Positions 9,382 to 19,563 are shown, counted from the first letter of the stretch. The stretch: DNA of 64,000 nt from Chlamydia sp. BM-2023 (GCF_964023145.1 NZ_CAXIED010000001.1:124001-188000); one strand, 5' to 3'. Translations and numbers: made by a program. Notes: generated from the letters alone by a model not told the origin.

Positions 9382-10689
9382 CTACATCTTACTTCTTTTC
9401 TCATTCAACATCTGATACCTGGGATGCGCTAACATTTTAGCATCTATGCCAGAAACAGGCTGCAAGCATATTCCTCTTCTACTACGTGAATTTAACAAGT
9501 CTAGGGTTGCTTCGTGACAATTACCTTCTTCTGTGCTTTCGTGAGTTCCTAGTCCTGCTTGCCACTCTTTCCAAGTGAGTAGCGCTGTATCAGGATCATA
9601 GTTAGGACTGGTTTCATTAAGATGGGGATAAATAACAGACATCGTCCGGGCTAATTTAGGTAGGCATTCTCCTTTAATTTCGCACTCCATTAGGAAACCA
9701 CAGCAGGAGATACCTACCCCACGCAAAATTAGCATTTGCTCCCAGCTCATCCCGTGCATGCATAAGCTCTGCAACCGTAATGGATTATAAACGACCTGCA
9801 AAGCTAGCAGCTGTTGTCTTTTTGAGAGTTCGTTCACTGACGCTTCTATACGTGATTTTATTTGTTCAACTAGAGCTTGATCTCCTATACTTACCTCATG
9901 CCAACTTCCCTCTCTTGCATGATGGACAAGCTGCTCATATTCTTCCCTGAATACCACATGAGCGAAGATCCAGCTCCCCTCATCAAAGAGAATGTCTCCT
10001 TCTTGCAATAATCCTGCGCAGCTAGTCCAGTATGTCTCTGGAGACATGCCCTCTGCCTCAGGAATCTCTCTAGGTCCTTGATCGATAAATGATTTTAAGA
10101 AGAAAAAAGGACAATTTTGCATTAAAACTTCATCTAAAGTGGGGAGATCTACACCTTGACATTCCCTTTGCAAATTCCTAACACCAAAAGCCTCGAGTTT
10201 TTTATTAACATCTGCAGACATGGAGGTAAAATCATTTTCTTTTATCCCTTCTAGAACACTGCGCAGCTGAGAAATTGTTAATAACTGAGAAACACATAAA
10301 TCATAAATAACAGAGGGAAACTTCTCTTTAACGACCCTTAGGAAACCCTCAGGAATAGGTATTAAGGATGGAGGAAGTTTTATTTTTGTAGGTTCGGAAA
10401 TTGGCAAAACAGGCTTTTTATCGCTACGTAGAAAATGTAAGATAATAGTACCGAAAACAACGAAGAATAGTACGACAGCAAGTGCAAATCCGATATAAAT
10501 TGCGGGATGTACAACTGCACAAGCAAGCAGAGAAGCTAATGATACAACAAGTATAAAACAAAATACACTAGCAATGGCTAAAGCACACTTTGTAGCCCTA
10601 CTAAGACGCGTTTGCTCAATAAGATTATCCGGTGCTAGTTGGGTTGCACTACCGTTTACTGAGGGGAGGGAGGTATTACCCAAGCCCAT
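9382..10689 (-). CDS. DUF1389 family protein, Inc-like
   Basis: This 435-residue gene has a good AGGAG before its ATG at 10689. Helices at about 36-57 and 63-87 flank ACAVVHPAIY. A linker of about 20 residues (SDKKPVLPISEPTKIKLPP) separates the helices from IPEGFLRVVK. The landmark reads NCPFFFLKSFIDQG near residue 191, with Asn in place of His. EGMSPETYWT, HGMSWEQMLIL and a reduced tail (YQMLNEKRSKM) follow. It is flanked by paralogs on both sides in the same orientation. Function is unknown. Confidence 0.88.
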   Translation of the reverse strand: MGLGNTSLPSVNGSATQLAPDNLIEQTRLSRATKCALAIASVFCFILVVSLASLLACAVVHPAIYIGFALAVVLFFVVFGTIILHFLRSDKKPVLPISEPTKIKLPPSLIPIPEGFLRVVKEKFPSVIYDLCVSQLLTISQLRSVLEGIKENDFTSMSADVNKKLEAFGVRNLQRECQGVDLPTLDEVLMQNCPFFFLKSFIDQGPREIPEAEGMSPETYWTSCAGLLQEGDILFDEGSWIFAHVVFREEYEQLVHHAREGSWHEVSIGDQALVEQIKSRIEASVNELSKRQQLLALQVVYNPLRLQSLCMHGMSWEQMLILRGVGISCCGFLMECEIKGECLPKLARTMSVIYPHLNETSPNYDPDTALLTWKEWQAGLGTHESTEEGNCHEATLDLLNSRSRRGICLQPVSGIDAKMLAHPRYQMLNEKRSKM

Positions 10690-10911
10690 AGCTACTCCTT
10701 AAATTTTAGCAGAAAAATTTAAAGAAATTATGATACTTAAATAGATTACCTGCAATAGATACAACCCACTGAATTTCAGTGACGAGGGAGATCTACCGTT
10801 GCGAATATGCTGTTTCATTGTTAACAAAGATCTGTCTATGCACTACTCAACACTTTCGCAAGAGCCAGCCCTTCCCTCGTCTTTACTTTGTAGAAGTATT
10901 TTATAAACGAA

Positions 10912-12048
10912 TTAGGACATAGGAGTGAATAAAGTCCCCCGCGTGCTATATCTAGAGAGCCATTTCAGGCTTTGCTCATGAAGATCTAGGGCTCCCTGCT
11001 CCATGAGATCCTGTATGGCAATTTTCCATTCTCCCCAGGTCATCATAGAGATATTAGGATCATAAGTATCCTTGCCAAGATGGGGATAAATGATAGTCAT
11101 GGTTTTTTCTAGATCCCCTCCCTGCTGCTGATATTCCTGAAGGAAAGCGCAATCGCTTATGCTTACAGACCTAAGCAAAAGAATTTGTTTCCAATTCATA
11201 CCGTGGAGGCATATGTTTGATAATCTAGATGGTTTCATAATAACCTCTAGGACTTCTTTTTTATTAGGCAATTGCACATCGGGGATCTCTTCTAGCAGAT
11301 CGCACATATCATCCAAGATATTGCCTGCCAGATCTACGATCCCCTCCCAGGTACCATTTCTTGCATGCTCATAGAGCCGTTGATGTTGCTCGTGAGTTAT
11401 TACCTGAGCGTATAGCCAACCACTCACATCTAGCAATAACTCCTCACCGACTAAACCTAGCCAATACCCTATTGGCGTTAAGACTTTTTCTTCGGCAGCC
11501 TTTGCAAAACCAAAATCAACAAATGACTTTAGGAAAAAGAAGGGGCAATGTCTTGCCTGCACCCTGCTTAAAGATTCCATGTAGGTGCCTGCACACTCTG
11601 ATAATACGCGCTCAAAACCAAATCTGTTGACCTTTCTCATAACTTTCTTTGGAAGCAAAGATGTACTTTTCGTCTCTAATACTTGTAAAACATGACGAAG
11701 CTCATGAATTGTCAATTTCTGCTCAATACATAGCTCATAAACAATCGGAGGATAGGTTGTTTTAATGATTTCCAAGAATTTTCTAGGAATAGGTAGAGTA
11801 GGTTTTTTATAACTACGTATGGCTATTGCCAAAATAGCTATTGATAAAACAACAGTAACAACAAAACTGATTATCACTGCAAAATGAGTTATTCCACAGG
11901 CAAGAATAGCAATATGGGATAGTGCAAGCGCAGCGAGGATAATCCCACCTATGGTCAGGATTATCCTGCAAGTTTTGCTCCTATCTGCAAAGATAACACT
12001 ATTTTGCTGATTTACTGTTGTAACACCGCCACTGAAAGTAGATGTCAT
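10912..12048 (-). CDS. DUF1389 family protein, Inc-like
   Basis: This is one of the shorter full members (378 residues, ATG at 12048, AAGGTGAG upstream). Helices are at about 29-51 and 55-77 with the turn ACGITHFAVII, where Pro is replaced by Phe. The domain runs from IPRKFLEIIK to HGMNWKQILLLR and the Trp-containing MTWGEWK. HCPFFFLKSFVDFG is near residue 166. The protein stops at GTLFTPMS and so lacks the T-G-x-R tail. Function is unknown; family assignment rests on motif order. Confidence 0.87.
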   Translation of the reverse strand: MTSTFSGGVTTVNQQNSVIFADRSKTCRIILTIGGIILAALALSHIAILACGITHFAVIISFVVTVVLSIAILAIAIRSYKKPTLPIPRKFLEIIKTTYPPIVYELCIEQKLTIHELRHVLQVLETKSTSLLPKKVMRKVNRFGFERVLSECAGTYMESLSRVQARHCPFFFLKSFVDFGFAKAAEEKVLTPIGYWLGLVGEELLLDVSGWLYAQVITHEQHQRLYEHARNGTWEGIVDLAGNILDDMCDLLEEIPDVQLPNKKEVLEVIMKPSRLSNICLHGMNWKQILLLRSVSISDCAFLQEYQQQGGDLEKTMTIIYPHLGKDTYDPNISMMTWGEWKIAIQDLMEQGALDLHEQSLKWLSRYSTRGTLFTPMS

Positions 12049-12254
12049 AATCTCACCTTAACTAAAAAATATAAAGCGAGCATTCTATTAGAAAAACATC
12101 TTCTAACAAACGTTTAATCTGTTAATTTACAGAAAGATAGAGCAACACACTCGCAAAAATAATCGCGTGCATAACCATTTCTGAAGCGTCTTTTTTGATG
12201 ATTTCATATTTTAAAAATAGAACTCTAGAAGTTTCACTTCCTGAGTCACTTAAT

Positions 12255-12290
12255 GAAAAAGCCTATTATTTTGATATTAAATAACAGGCC
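12255..12290 (-). terminator. Rho-independent terminator of the DUF1389 gene ending at 12326
   Basis: Read on the minus strand, GCCTGTTATTT and AAATAATAGGC form an 11-bp stem with one mismatch (plus-strand positions 12261-12271 and 12279-12289), followed at once by five T residues. It lies 36 bases after the stop of the 12326-13519 gene. Its presence inside the array suggests that this paralog is not co-transcribed with the next one. Confidence 0.7.
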
Positions 12291-12325
12291 CCAGCTGTTT
12301 GAGAGAAGGGTGATAACTTCTCCAT

Positions 12326-13519
12326 CTAATTTTTAGAAAGGTTACGCAGATAACTCAAACTCACTAGGCGTTTCTGCATCATTCGTTGAGCTGCTTCGGA
12401 AACACCACCAGTATAGTCTGCAAAATCTCCTTGCATCTCTTCTTTAACTCCCCTCTTAAATTCTTCCCATGTAAATAGGCTACTTTGGGCCTTTTGAGGG
12501 TCATACATATACCCCAGTTCATGAATAGAGGGATAGATATAAGTCATCAAATTAGCTAACCTAGAACCCCTCTTGCTCAAACGTTCAAAAGAATCAAGGA
12601 GTATTAAGTGTTCTATTCTCGCATGTTTAATTAGCTGAATTTGCTCCCATCCCATCCCATGTTTACATATAGCCATGGATGCGGAGGGAAGCGCCGGATC
12701 ATCCCCTAGTTGTTTTGCGGGATGCCCTGAAGGGAGGCTGCGTGCTTTCTCCCTCATACGTGCTACGATCGGCGCTACAGACTCTCCAAAGAAAAGCAAG
12801 TTCCCTGACCTTGCGTCATTACGAAGATCAAGATACTCTTCGCGGGTTACTACCTGAGCAAATAGCCAACTGGTGTTACTAAAAACTACCTGCCTACCTG
12901 ATAATCTGTCATCAGCGAGCCAGTACTCTTCGGGGAGTAAACCTTCCCTCGTGGGAACTTCATAAGGGCCAAGATCAATAAATCTTTTTAGGAAATAGAT
13001 GGGGCAGTGTTGTATTAAAAAATCTTTTAAATTGGGAAGGGTAATCCCCTCGCAACCCGCTAGAAATTTTCGAGGACCAAAGTTCTCAAACCTTCTTAGA
13101 AGATCCTGAGGAAGATCTCCAAAATTCTTAAAAGGGACTCGTTCCATAACAGAGTCCAATTCTGAAGCGGTCAACCGTTGCTCAGAATACAGCTCATAAA
13201 CAACCTGAGGATAATTTTTCTTAATTACCTCATGAAAATTCTCAGGTTCCAATAGTTTTCTCTCCTGCAAACGCGCTCGTACAGCTGCAACTGCCATCGC
13301 TATGGCAATCACTACAGATACAACTACCCCGACTATAACTGCAGGATGAACTAGGCCTGCCGCCAGAGAAGCAACAAGCACCCCAGCAAGAAGAAGAAAA
13401 CCTATTCCCACTACCACTAAAGCAAGCCTTCGCGACTCAGGAGTGCCAGGAAGATGGCAACGCCAACAAGTTGCCTGAACTTGAGGACTATTTGAAGGAG
13501 CTTGAGTTAATGACGCCAT
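12326..13519 (-). CDS. DUF1389 family protein, Inc-like
   Basis: The gene encodes 397 residues from the ATG at 13519; the upstream region lacks an obvious ribosome site but carries AACCAGTTAA ten bases away. It has a Cys-containing N-terminus (CWRCHLPG) and helices at about 32-54 and 59-80 with the turn AAGLVHPAVI. The domain diverges at its start (LEPENFHEVIKKNYP), then follows the family: HCPIYFLKRFIDLG near residue 170, EEYWL, HGMGWEQIQLIK, FTWEEFKRG. There is no T-G-x-R tail; it ends SYLRNLSKN. A clear hairpin terminator follows the gene. Function is unknown. Confidence 0.87.
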   Translation of the reverse strand: MASLTQAPSNSPQVQATCWRCHLPGTPESRRLALVVVGIGFLLLAGVLVASLAAGLVHPAVIVGVVVSVVIAIAMAVAAVRARLQERKLLEPENFHEVIKKNYPQVVYELYSEQRLTASELDSVMERVPFKNFGDLPQDLLRRFENFGPRKFLAGCEGITLPNLKDFLIQHCPIYFLKRFIDLGPYEVPTREGLLPEEYWLADDRLSGRQVVFSNTSWLFAQVVTREEYLDLRNDARSGNLLFFGESVAPIVARMREKARSLPSGHPAKQLGDDPALPSASMAICKHGMGWEQIQLIKHARIEHLILLDSFERLSKRGSRLANLMTYIYPSIHELGYMYDPQKAQSSLFTWEEFKRGVKEEMQGDFADYTGGVSEAAQRMMQKRLVSLSYLRNLSKN

Positions 13520-13842
13520 GACTTACGAAACCAGTTAAGTTAAGCGTTCATTTTAACAAGAAGTTACTTTATTTAACACGCAACTTGTTCATTTTTATAT
13601 ATTAAAACTTGTACAAATTAAAAACATGTTAACTCGTTATAATTTGTTTAGTTTGCACGGCGAGTCTTAATGTCTCTCTTGCCAACTTCATGATTGCGTA
13701 AGAAGAAACTAGTGAACTCTTCGTCCTAGAATCGGGGTGAGGGTGGTCTGACTTTTGAAAATTTATTTAAAGAAAGAAATACTACGCAGGGAGTGTAGTT
13801 TTACCAACTTATCTACCCTGGGATTTTCTTAAATCAAAATCG
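13520..13842. other. Intergenic gap inside the DUF1389 array
   Basis: About 320 AT-rich bases without a gene. AACCAGTTAA occurs at 13529-13538, close to the start of the downstream gene. An imperfect inverted repeat with arms CAGGG and CCCTG lies at about 13790-13820 and could be a weak terminator for the 13843-15147 gene. No convincing -10/-35 pair was found. Confidence 0.4.
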
Positions 13843-15147
13843 TTAATCTAGTCTTCTTAATCTCTCTCCTGAGACCGTATTGGTCTCATAGGTGGGCAAG
13901 ATTAATGCTCCAGGACCATATAATGGCCGAGCTTTTAAAACTAATCCTGAATCTTGAACAAGGGAATTAAAGAAGTTTACGCCGGCATCATAAAATATAG
14001 GAGCTGTCGTTGGTAGTTCCGCGGCTTCTTGTTTTATTCCTTTCATAAATTCTTCGTGGGTAACCAAAGCTAAATAAGGGCTGTACCCAGACACGCTCTC
14101 GTTAGTGTAAGGATAGGAAATATCCATAAGTTTGGCGAGTTTTGAATCGTATCTACCTTGCTTTTCCTGGTTCGCGAGAAATCCCAGAAATACTGGATTT
14201 CCATAATCCCTTAATAGTCTGAGTTGCTCCCACCCCATACCATGTTTGCAAAGCAGTAGTAATGTAGCGGGTATGGCTATATCAAGAGTTATACCTGCCT
14301 TATCAACACCATCCGGAACGCTAGGAAGCTTCTCTTTCATACGCATTTCTATAGTTTTAATGAGATCTTCGCATAAATCCCAAGAGCCCTGACGTGCTCG
14401 GAAACAAAGCTGATTGTATTCCTCTTGCGTAACTACTTGAGAAAACAACCAAGCAGTATCACTAAGGATTAGTCTAGATTGCTCTCCGAGTCCTGAGTGT
14501 GCTGTCCAATATATTTCTGGAGATAGATTTTCCTTTTGAGGAATCTCCTTAGGACCAAGTTCTATAAACCTCCTTAAGAAGTATAAGGGACAGTGCCTTA
14601 GCAAAACATCATCCAAAGAAGGTATTTCCCTTCTCTGACAACCATCTTGGAAAGTTTCGAGACCAAAGGCTTGGACCTTGCTATAAGCTATACTCGACTT
14701 GAGATCTTTCAGAGCCATCTTTTGTAAAAGATCGCGAAGCTCTTGAATTGTGAAATTCTGAGAAACACAGAGGTCAAAAATAACTTTTGGATACTTATCT
14801 TTAATTACGTTTAAAAACCCTCGAGGCATATGAGTTTTTACATCGGCGGGAATTAGAGGGGTAAGCTCAGGAACAGCTATAACAGATTTTTTGTAACTAA
14901 CAACTGCCATTGCCGCAACTACAGCAAAAAGAACTACAGAAATTACTAAACCGAATATCACAGCAGGATGGGCAACGCCACAAGCGATAGTAAAACCAAG
15001 TGCTAGAGACAAAACAGCAAGAAAAATCCCGGCTATCGTTAGGGCCTTACGCGACTGCGAAGTTCCAGAAAGAATATTACCACTCCCCTGCTGGGATACT
15101 GCAGATGTAGAATCATTGCGAGGAGGAATGGGAGTTGCTGCCGTCAT
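13843..15147 (-). CDS. DUF1389 family protein, Inc-like
   Basis: The gene encodes 434 residues from an ATG at 15147 (TAAGGT upstream). It has a Ser/Thr/Asn-rich N-terminus of 35 residues, helices at about 36-56 and 61-84 with the turn ACGVAHPAVI, and a linker with PELTPLIP before MPRGFLNVIK. HCPLYFLRRFIELG is near residue 184, and the tail YETNTVSGERLRRLD is complete. It is closely related to the next gene (15494-16759): both carry GPKEIPQKENL, the MKEKLPS segment followed by D-K-A, and FYDAG/FYEAG near the C-terminus. Function is unknown. Confidence 0.9.
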   Translation of the reverse strand: MTAATPIPPRNDSTSAVSQQGSGNILSGTSQSRKALTIAGIFLAVLSLALGFTIACGVAHPAVIFGLVISVVLFAVVAAMAVVSYKKSVIAVPELTPLIPADVKTHMPRGFLNVIKDKYPKVIFDLCVSQNFTIQELRDLLQKMALKDLKSSIAYSKVQAFGLETFQDGCQRREIPSLDDVLLRHCPLYFLRRFIELGPKEIPQKENLSPEIYWTAHSGLGEQSRLILSDTAWLFSQVVTQEEYNQLCFRARQGSWDLCEDLIKTIEMRMKEKLPSVPDGVDKAGITLDIAIPATLLLLCKHGMGWEQLRLLRDYGNPVFLGFLANQEKQGRYDSKLAKLMDISYPYTNESVSGYSPYLALVTHEEFMKGIKQEAAELPTTAPIFYDAGVNFFNSLVQDSGLVLKARPLYGPGALILPTYETNTVSGERLRRLD

Positions 15148-15493
15148 AACTTGTAAACCTTAGAAAAAAAATAGTTATGTTTTAAATAATAATTCTAACA
15201 TTCGCAGCTTTTTAATTACTTAGGCCTCTGATTTTCTATATTAAGAACCCTTGCGAATACTAACACCTCAAAGACAATCCCGAGGGCTTGTGGTAACTAA
15301 CCTAAACTCTGCCTTTTGAACTCAGGGGTCTATTTTTCTATCTCCTCAGCCCTATTTGATAGTTCATAAAATAGAAGGAAGGACTTAACGCCCTTTTTCT
15401 GCAATTTTAAGGGAGGATAATATGGAAGTTGACTTTTTCAAGGAACCCTTTTTGGGGGAAACTAACAAACCTAAGAAATTTATAATTTAGGAC
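15148..15493. other. Intergenic gap with a candidate mini-ORF
   Basis: About 345 bases between two paralogs. It includes a plus-strand reading frame of 22 codons (15422-15490) that starts five bases after GGGAGG, and a short inverted repeat with arms CCCTT and AAGGG at about 15391-15413. No promoter could be assigned with confidence. Confidence 0.4.
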
Positions 15494-16759
15494 TTAGCTT
15501 AGCTGCCCTAATCTCTCCCCTGTCACGTTATCAATAGCGTAAGTCGGCAAGGTTAGTGCTTCCTCTCCTGAAAACGGTAAAGGCTGTAAAACTATTCCGG
15601 AGCTTTTAAGGCGGGAATTGAAGAACTGGATACCAGCCTCATAAAATATAGGATCTGAGGATACAAAGTCTGCTGCAGCGTTTGAGATCCCTAGTTTGAG
15701 CTCTTTCCATGTAAGCAAAGCTAAGCTGGCATTATATGCCCGACTATCTTCATCAAGATAAGGGTAGACCGCAGCCATAAGCTTGGATAACTTTGAGTCG
15801 TAAGCGCCGAGCCTTTCATTTTTTTGAAGAAACCCTAAATGTCTTGGATTACCGTACTTCTTAATAAACTGAATTTGTTCCCAGCCCATACCGTGTTTAC
15901 ATAAACGTAGTAGTGTATGATTAGCATCGATATCGGCGCTTATGGCTGCCTTATCAATACTATCGGGAATGCTAGGAAGCTTCTCTTTCATACGGGAGAT
16001 GACTCTCTCTACTATATCCGAAGTCATATCCCATAATCCTAATCGCGCACGCGCACGAAGGATGCTGTATTCTTCTATCGTAACCGTTTGAGAAAATAGC
16101 CAGAGGATCTCACTGAAAACTATGTATCTATCCCCGAGTGCTGCACGTGCTGTCCAATATATTTCTGGAGGCAGATTTTCCTTTTGAGGAATCTCCTTGG
16201 GACCAAGTTCTATAAACCTCTTCAAGAAGTATAAGGGACAATACTTCATTAAAATATCATCTAAAGGAGGTAGGTAAGTATCCTGACAGCCGTTTAACAA
16301 CTTCTTAGCTCCAAAGTTCTCGATCTGTTTAGAGGTTTTCATCAAAGGTATGTTTCTCTGGGATACCTTTGATATAACATCGCGTAGTTCTTGAATCGTT
16401 AAATTCTGATAAACGCAAATATCGTAAATAACTTGTGGATACTTCTGTTTAACTACGTTTAAAAATCCTAGAGGGATAGGAGCTTCTAAAGGAATTTCCA
16501 CAATCTCTTTTCTACAACTACGAATCGCTATTGCTAAAATAGCTACTGAAACAATAACCAGGCTGACTATTAAAGCCGGATGGACAATCCCGCAAGCAAG
16601 AACAATAGTAAACACTAGAGCTAATGTAGCAAGGAAGATCCCGCTGATTACCGAGCTCCTTCGGCATACTTTATCCATTACTCGGGATGTTTGTACATCC
16701 TGTTGATCTAAGGAAGATAGTTTTTGAATTGTGCTAGAAGAAGGGATAGTGGAACTCAA
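15494..16759 (-). CDS. DUF1389 family protein, Inc-like (TTG start)
   Basis: The gene encodes 421 residues from a TTG at 16759, supported by AAGGT a few bases upstream and by an N-terminus of normal length and composition for the family. The first ATG (16678) would leave only a few residues before the first helix. Helices are at about 36-56 and 61-80 with ACGIVHPALI. The domain begins IPLGFLNVVK, the Cys-Pro landmark reads KYCPLYFLKRFIELG near residue 172, and the tail is YAIDNVTGERLGQLS. It is the close paralog of the preceding gene at 13843. Function is unknown. Confidence 0.88.
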   Translation of the reverse strand: MSSTIPSSSTIQKLSSLDQQDVQTSRVMDKVCRRSSVISGIFLATLALVFTIVLACGIVHPALIVSLVIVSVAILAIAIRSCRKEIVEIPLEAPIPLGFLNVVKQKYPQVIYDICVYQNLTIQELRDVISKVSQRNIPLMKTSKQIENFGAKKLLNGCQDTYLPPLDDILMKYCPLYFLKRFIELGPKEIPQKENLPPEIYWTARAALGDRYIVFSEILWLFSQTVTIEEYSILRARARLGLWDMTSDIVERVISRMKEKLPSIPDSIDKAAISADIDANHTLLRLCKHGMGWEQIQFIKKYGNPRHLGFLQKNERLGAYDSKLSKLMAAVYPYLDEDSRAYNASLALLTWKELKLGISNAAADFVSSDPIFYEAGIQFFNSRLKSSGIVLQPLPFSGEEALTLPTYAIDNVTGERLGQLS

Positions 16760-16828
16760 CAGTAGACCTTAGATAAAAAATTGCCACACTAAAAAGTAGT
16801 CTAAAACAAGGAATTACGATTTTTCCTT

Positions 16829-18079
16829 TTACATATTGGTGCGATTCGACCGCCTTCCGGTCGTATAATCTAAATCGTTATAACTAACCGGCAATAATTT
16901 TCCTAACGCATAGACTTTGAAAGAGGAGTTCTTATTTCGAACAAGCGAGGCTAAGAATTTCATGAAGCTATCATATCTGTTTTCTGATTTCTGTTTTTCT
17001 GAATAACGTTGATAACCTGTTTTGAGTTCTTCCCAAGTCATTAAAGCTAGGTCATGCTCAAAGCCTTCTGGATTGTTCTCTTGAATATGAGAATGGACAG
17101 AGGCTACGTAGTATAGTAATGAGGAACATCTTCCTACGGAATTCAAATTATCTAGAAGAATAAGAGACTCAAGATCTACCTTACGAAATAGCTTTACCTG
17201 CTCCCAGCTTACTCCATGTTTTAACAACCCGAGTAACCAGCCCTGACCATTCAGATACATTCCAACATGCTTACGGTTCGATTCTTGGTAGCACGAGTCT
17301 TCATATATGCGCCCGAAAATCCTATCTAGAATATGCTTCCCTTGATCCCAAGTATTATTTTTTGCGTGTTCTAAAAGTTCTGTATACTCTGCACATTGTA
17401 CATGCTTAGCCACCAGATTCATATAGGGATGGAATGCTGTCCGATTACATCCGGAATACAAAGCTAAAGGTGCTGGCCAATATACCTCACCAGGAAGATT
17501 TTCCGCTTCGCACAGATATTTAGAACCGTTATTAATAAATGTGTTTATCAAAAACCAGGGACAATGCTCTAACAAAAGATCTTCGAGCGAAGGTAAGTGA
17601 ACACCTTGACAAGATGCTACTAAACCATCTAGATCTACTTTCTCGAGCTTCGCCTTAATACTGCTGGGAGCATTATAGAAATTCCCTGAAGAAGCATGTT
17701 GTAAAACCAAGCGTAGCTCTTGCAACGTTAATTTCTGATGAACGCAAAGATCATAAATAACCTTTGGGTATGCCTTCTTAATTATATTTAAAAATCCCTG
17801 AGGAATAGGCGGTCTTCTATGTTCCCGCAATGCAAGCGCTAGAGCTACTCCAGAAATGATTAGCGCGAGCACAAGCCCCGTAATAATCACTGGATGAGCT
17901 ATCCCACAGGCAAGAACAACACCCAACGCAAGAGCAATAATAGCAAAGGCTACGCCTGTAATCAGCGAAGGTAAGCATTTGTTTCTAGGAGCAATATTCT
18001 GAACTTTGCAACCAGTTTGAGCTATTAAAGCTGTAATATCATTAGGTGTTGCAGGGGATGTGACAGAAGGACTCATCAT
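16829..18079 (-). CDS. DUF1389 family protein, Inc-like
   Basis: The gene encodes 416 residues; AGGAG precedes two consecutive ATG codons, so the start may be one residue later. It has an N-terminus of about 37 residues, helices at about 38-58 and 63-84 with ACGIAHPVII, and IPQGFLNIIKKAYP right after the helices. HCPWFLINTFINNG lies near residue 171, and the middle of the domain is more divergent than in its neighbours. HGVSWEQVKLFRK and the tail YNDLDYTTGRR remain. Only 69 bases separate it from the start of the next gene downstream (16759), one of the tightest junctions in the array, so these two may be co-transcribed. Confidence 0.88.
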   Translation of the reverse strand: MMSPSVTSPATPNDITALIAQTGCKVQNIAPRNKCLPSLITGVAFAIIALALGVVLACGIAHPVIITGLVLALIISGVALALALREHRRPPIPQGFLNIIKKAYPKVIYDLCVHQKLTLQELRLVLQHASSGNFYNAPSSIKAKLEKVDLDGLVASCQGVHLPSLEDLLLEHCPWFLINTFINNGSKYLCEAENLPGEVYWPAPLALYSGCNRTAFHPYMNLVAKHVQCAEYTELLEHAKNNTWDQGKHILDRIFGRIYEDSCYQESNRKHVGMYLNGQGWLLGLLKHGVSWEQVKLFRKVDLESLILLDNLNSVGRCSSLLYYVASVHSHIQENNPEGFEHDLALMTWEELKTGYQRYSEKQKSENRYDSFMKFLASLVRNKNSSFKVYALGKLLPVSYNDLDYTTGRRSNRTNM

Positions 18080-18306
18080 CTACTCCTTATTTTAGCAATT
18101 TACGACGCGTAATTAAAAACGCGTGAATTAATAACATTAAAGCCCAAGTAATCTATTAACGGCAGTCGAAAAATAAACTCAACCAGCTACGAACTAAAGA
18201 CTTAGCAACGCCAACACCAAGTGTTTTATTTAAAACTTATGAGAAAAATATTTCTTAAGTTCTAATGTAACTTTCTCAGAGCCAGCTCAACACTTGCCCC
18301 ATCTTG

Positions 18307-19563
18307 TTAGACGTCCCTTTTTTTCCCTGTATTTACGTCGTATCTATAAGAAGTTGAGGTCAAAGCATCTCCCATTCCTAAAAACCAATCATCAAAAACT
18401 AGATTGGAATTCCTACTGCGGGAAGCTAAAAATTCTAAATTACTTTGGTAAACATCTTGGTGAGATAGAAACTTCCTAAACTGAGATATCCAGGTGTCCC
18501 AAGTAACTAGAGCCACATCGGGATCATAAGCGGAACTGTCCTCCTGAATATGGGGGAAAACAGAAAGCAAATGACGCACTAGACCCATTTTTGATCTACT
18601 GAGTGTATCCGTGAGATGAAGGAACCACAGCTCTTCATTGCTTATATCTGAGATAAGTTGTAGCTGTTCCCAGCTCATACCATGTTTACATAAAAGAAGA
18701 GAGCGGTAGGTGCTCACAGAGCTTGTCCACTGGGAAACCTTGAAGTCGGCAGCGGAGTCCTTTAGATAACTAAAACCAATATCCCCAAGCATACGCTTAT
18801 GGATTGACTCCACTAGATCTTTACAACAATCCCAGGTACCGTTCTTGGCATTATCTAAAAGTTCATGGTATTCCCCTTCACTGACAACACGTCCAAAAAG
18901 CCATGTATGGGGAGCAAATACGGATTCTAAAAAACCGCTAGTACGTCCCATAGGACCTGTCCAATATACCTCAGGAGGCAAATTTTCAGCCTGAGGCATC
19001 TCTTTAGGACCTAAATCCACAAAGCGCTTTAGAAAATACCAAGGACAAAATCTTACCAAAAGATCGTCTAGTTTAGGTAATGAGGAATCTATGCTCTTCT
19101 GTGCAAAATCTTCACACTCCTGAATCAAACGTTCTTTGCCAAATTTCTCTAGTTTAACTTTCAAGGAATCAGGAACCGAAGAAAGGTCATGTTCGGAAAC
19201 CCCTGTTAAAACAGTGCGTAGCTCTTGAATCGTTAATTTCTGACGAACACAGAGATCGTAAATAGCTTTGGGATAATATGTCTTAATAATCTTTAAGAAT
19301 TCTTGAGGAATGGGCGGTCTTAAATAATCCCTTAGGGCAAGAGATAACATCACACCAGAAAGAATGGTAGCGAGTCCCAGTCCCACTATAACTGCTGGGT
19401 GAACTATCCCGCAGGCAAGAACCGCAGCCAATGCAACGGCGATAATAGCAAAAACCACACCTGTAATGATCTTAGCATACCTATCCAAGCCTGCCTTGAT
19501 TTTCGGCAGTTCACTTGGTTCAGCAACTATCTGCTTGCAGTAAGCCTCTAGCGTGATACTCAT
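18307..19563 (-). CDS. DUF1389 family protein, Inc-like
   Basis: The gene encodes 418 residues from the ATG at 19563, preceded by TAAGGAAT. Helices at about 31-51 and 56-77 with the consensus turn ACGIVHPAVI lead directly into IPQEFLKIIKTYYP. A few extra residues (DFAQKSIDSS) are inserted before LPKLDDLL, and the landmark reads RFCPWYFLKRFVDLG near residue 171. HGMSWEQLQLI and the tail YRYDVNTGKKRDV are present. The N-terminus is shorter in Ser/Thr than in most members. Function is unknown. Confidence 0.9.
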   Translation of the reverse strand: MSITLEAYCKQIVAEPSELPKIKAGLDRYAKIITGVVFAIIAVALAAVLACGIVHPAVIVGLGLATILSGVMLSLALRDYLRPPIPQEFLKIIKTYYPKAIYDLCVRQKLTIQELRTVLTGVSEHDLSSVPDSLKVKLEKFGKERLIQECEDFAQKSIDSSLPKLDDLLVRFCPWYFLKRFVDLGPKEMPQAENLPPEVYWTGPMGRTSGFLESVFAPHTWLFGRVVSEGEYHELLDNAKNGTWDCCKDLVESIHKRMLGDIGFSYLKDSAADFKVSQWTSSVSTYRSLLLCKHGMSWEQLQLISDISNEELWFLHLTDTLSRSKMGLVRHLLSVFPHIQEDSSAYDPDVALVTWDTWISQFRKFLSHQDVYQSNLEFLASRSRNSNLVFDDWFLGMGDALTSTSYRYDVNTGKKRDV

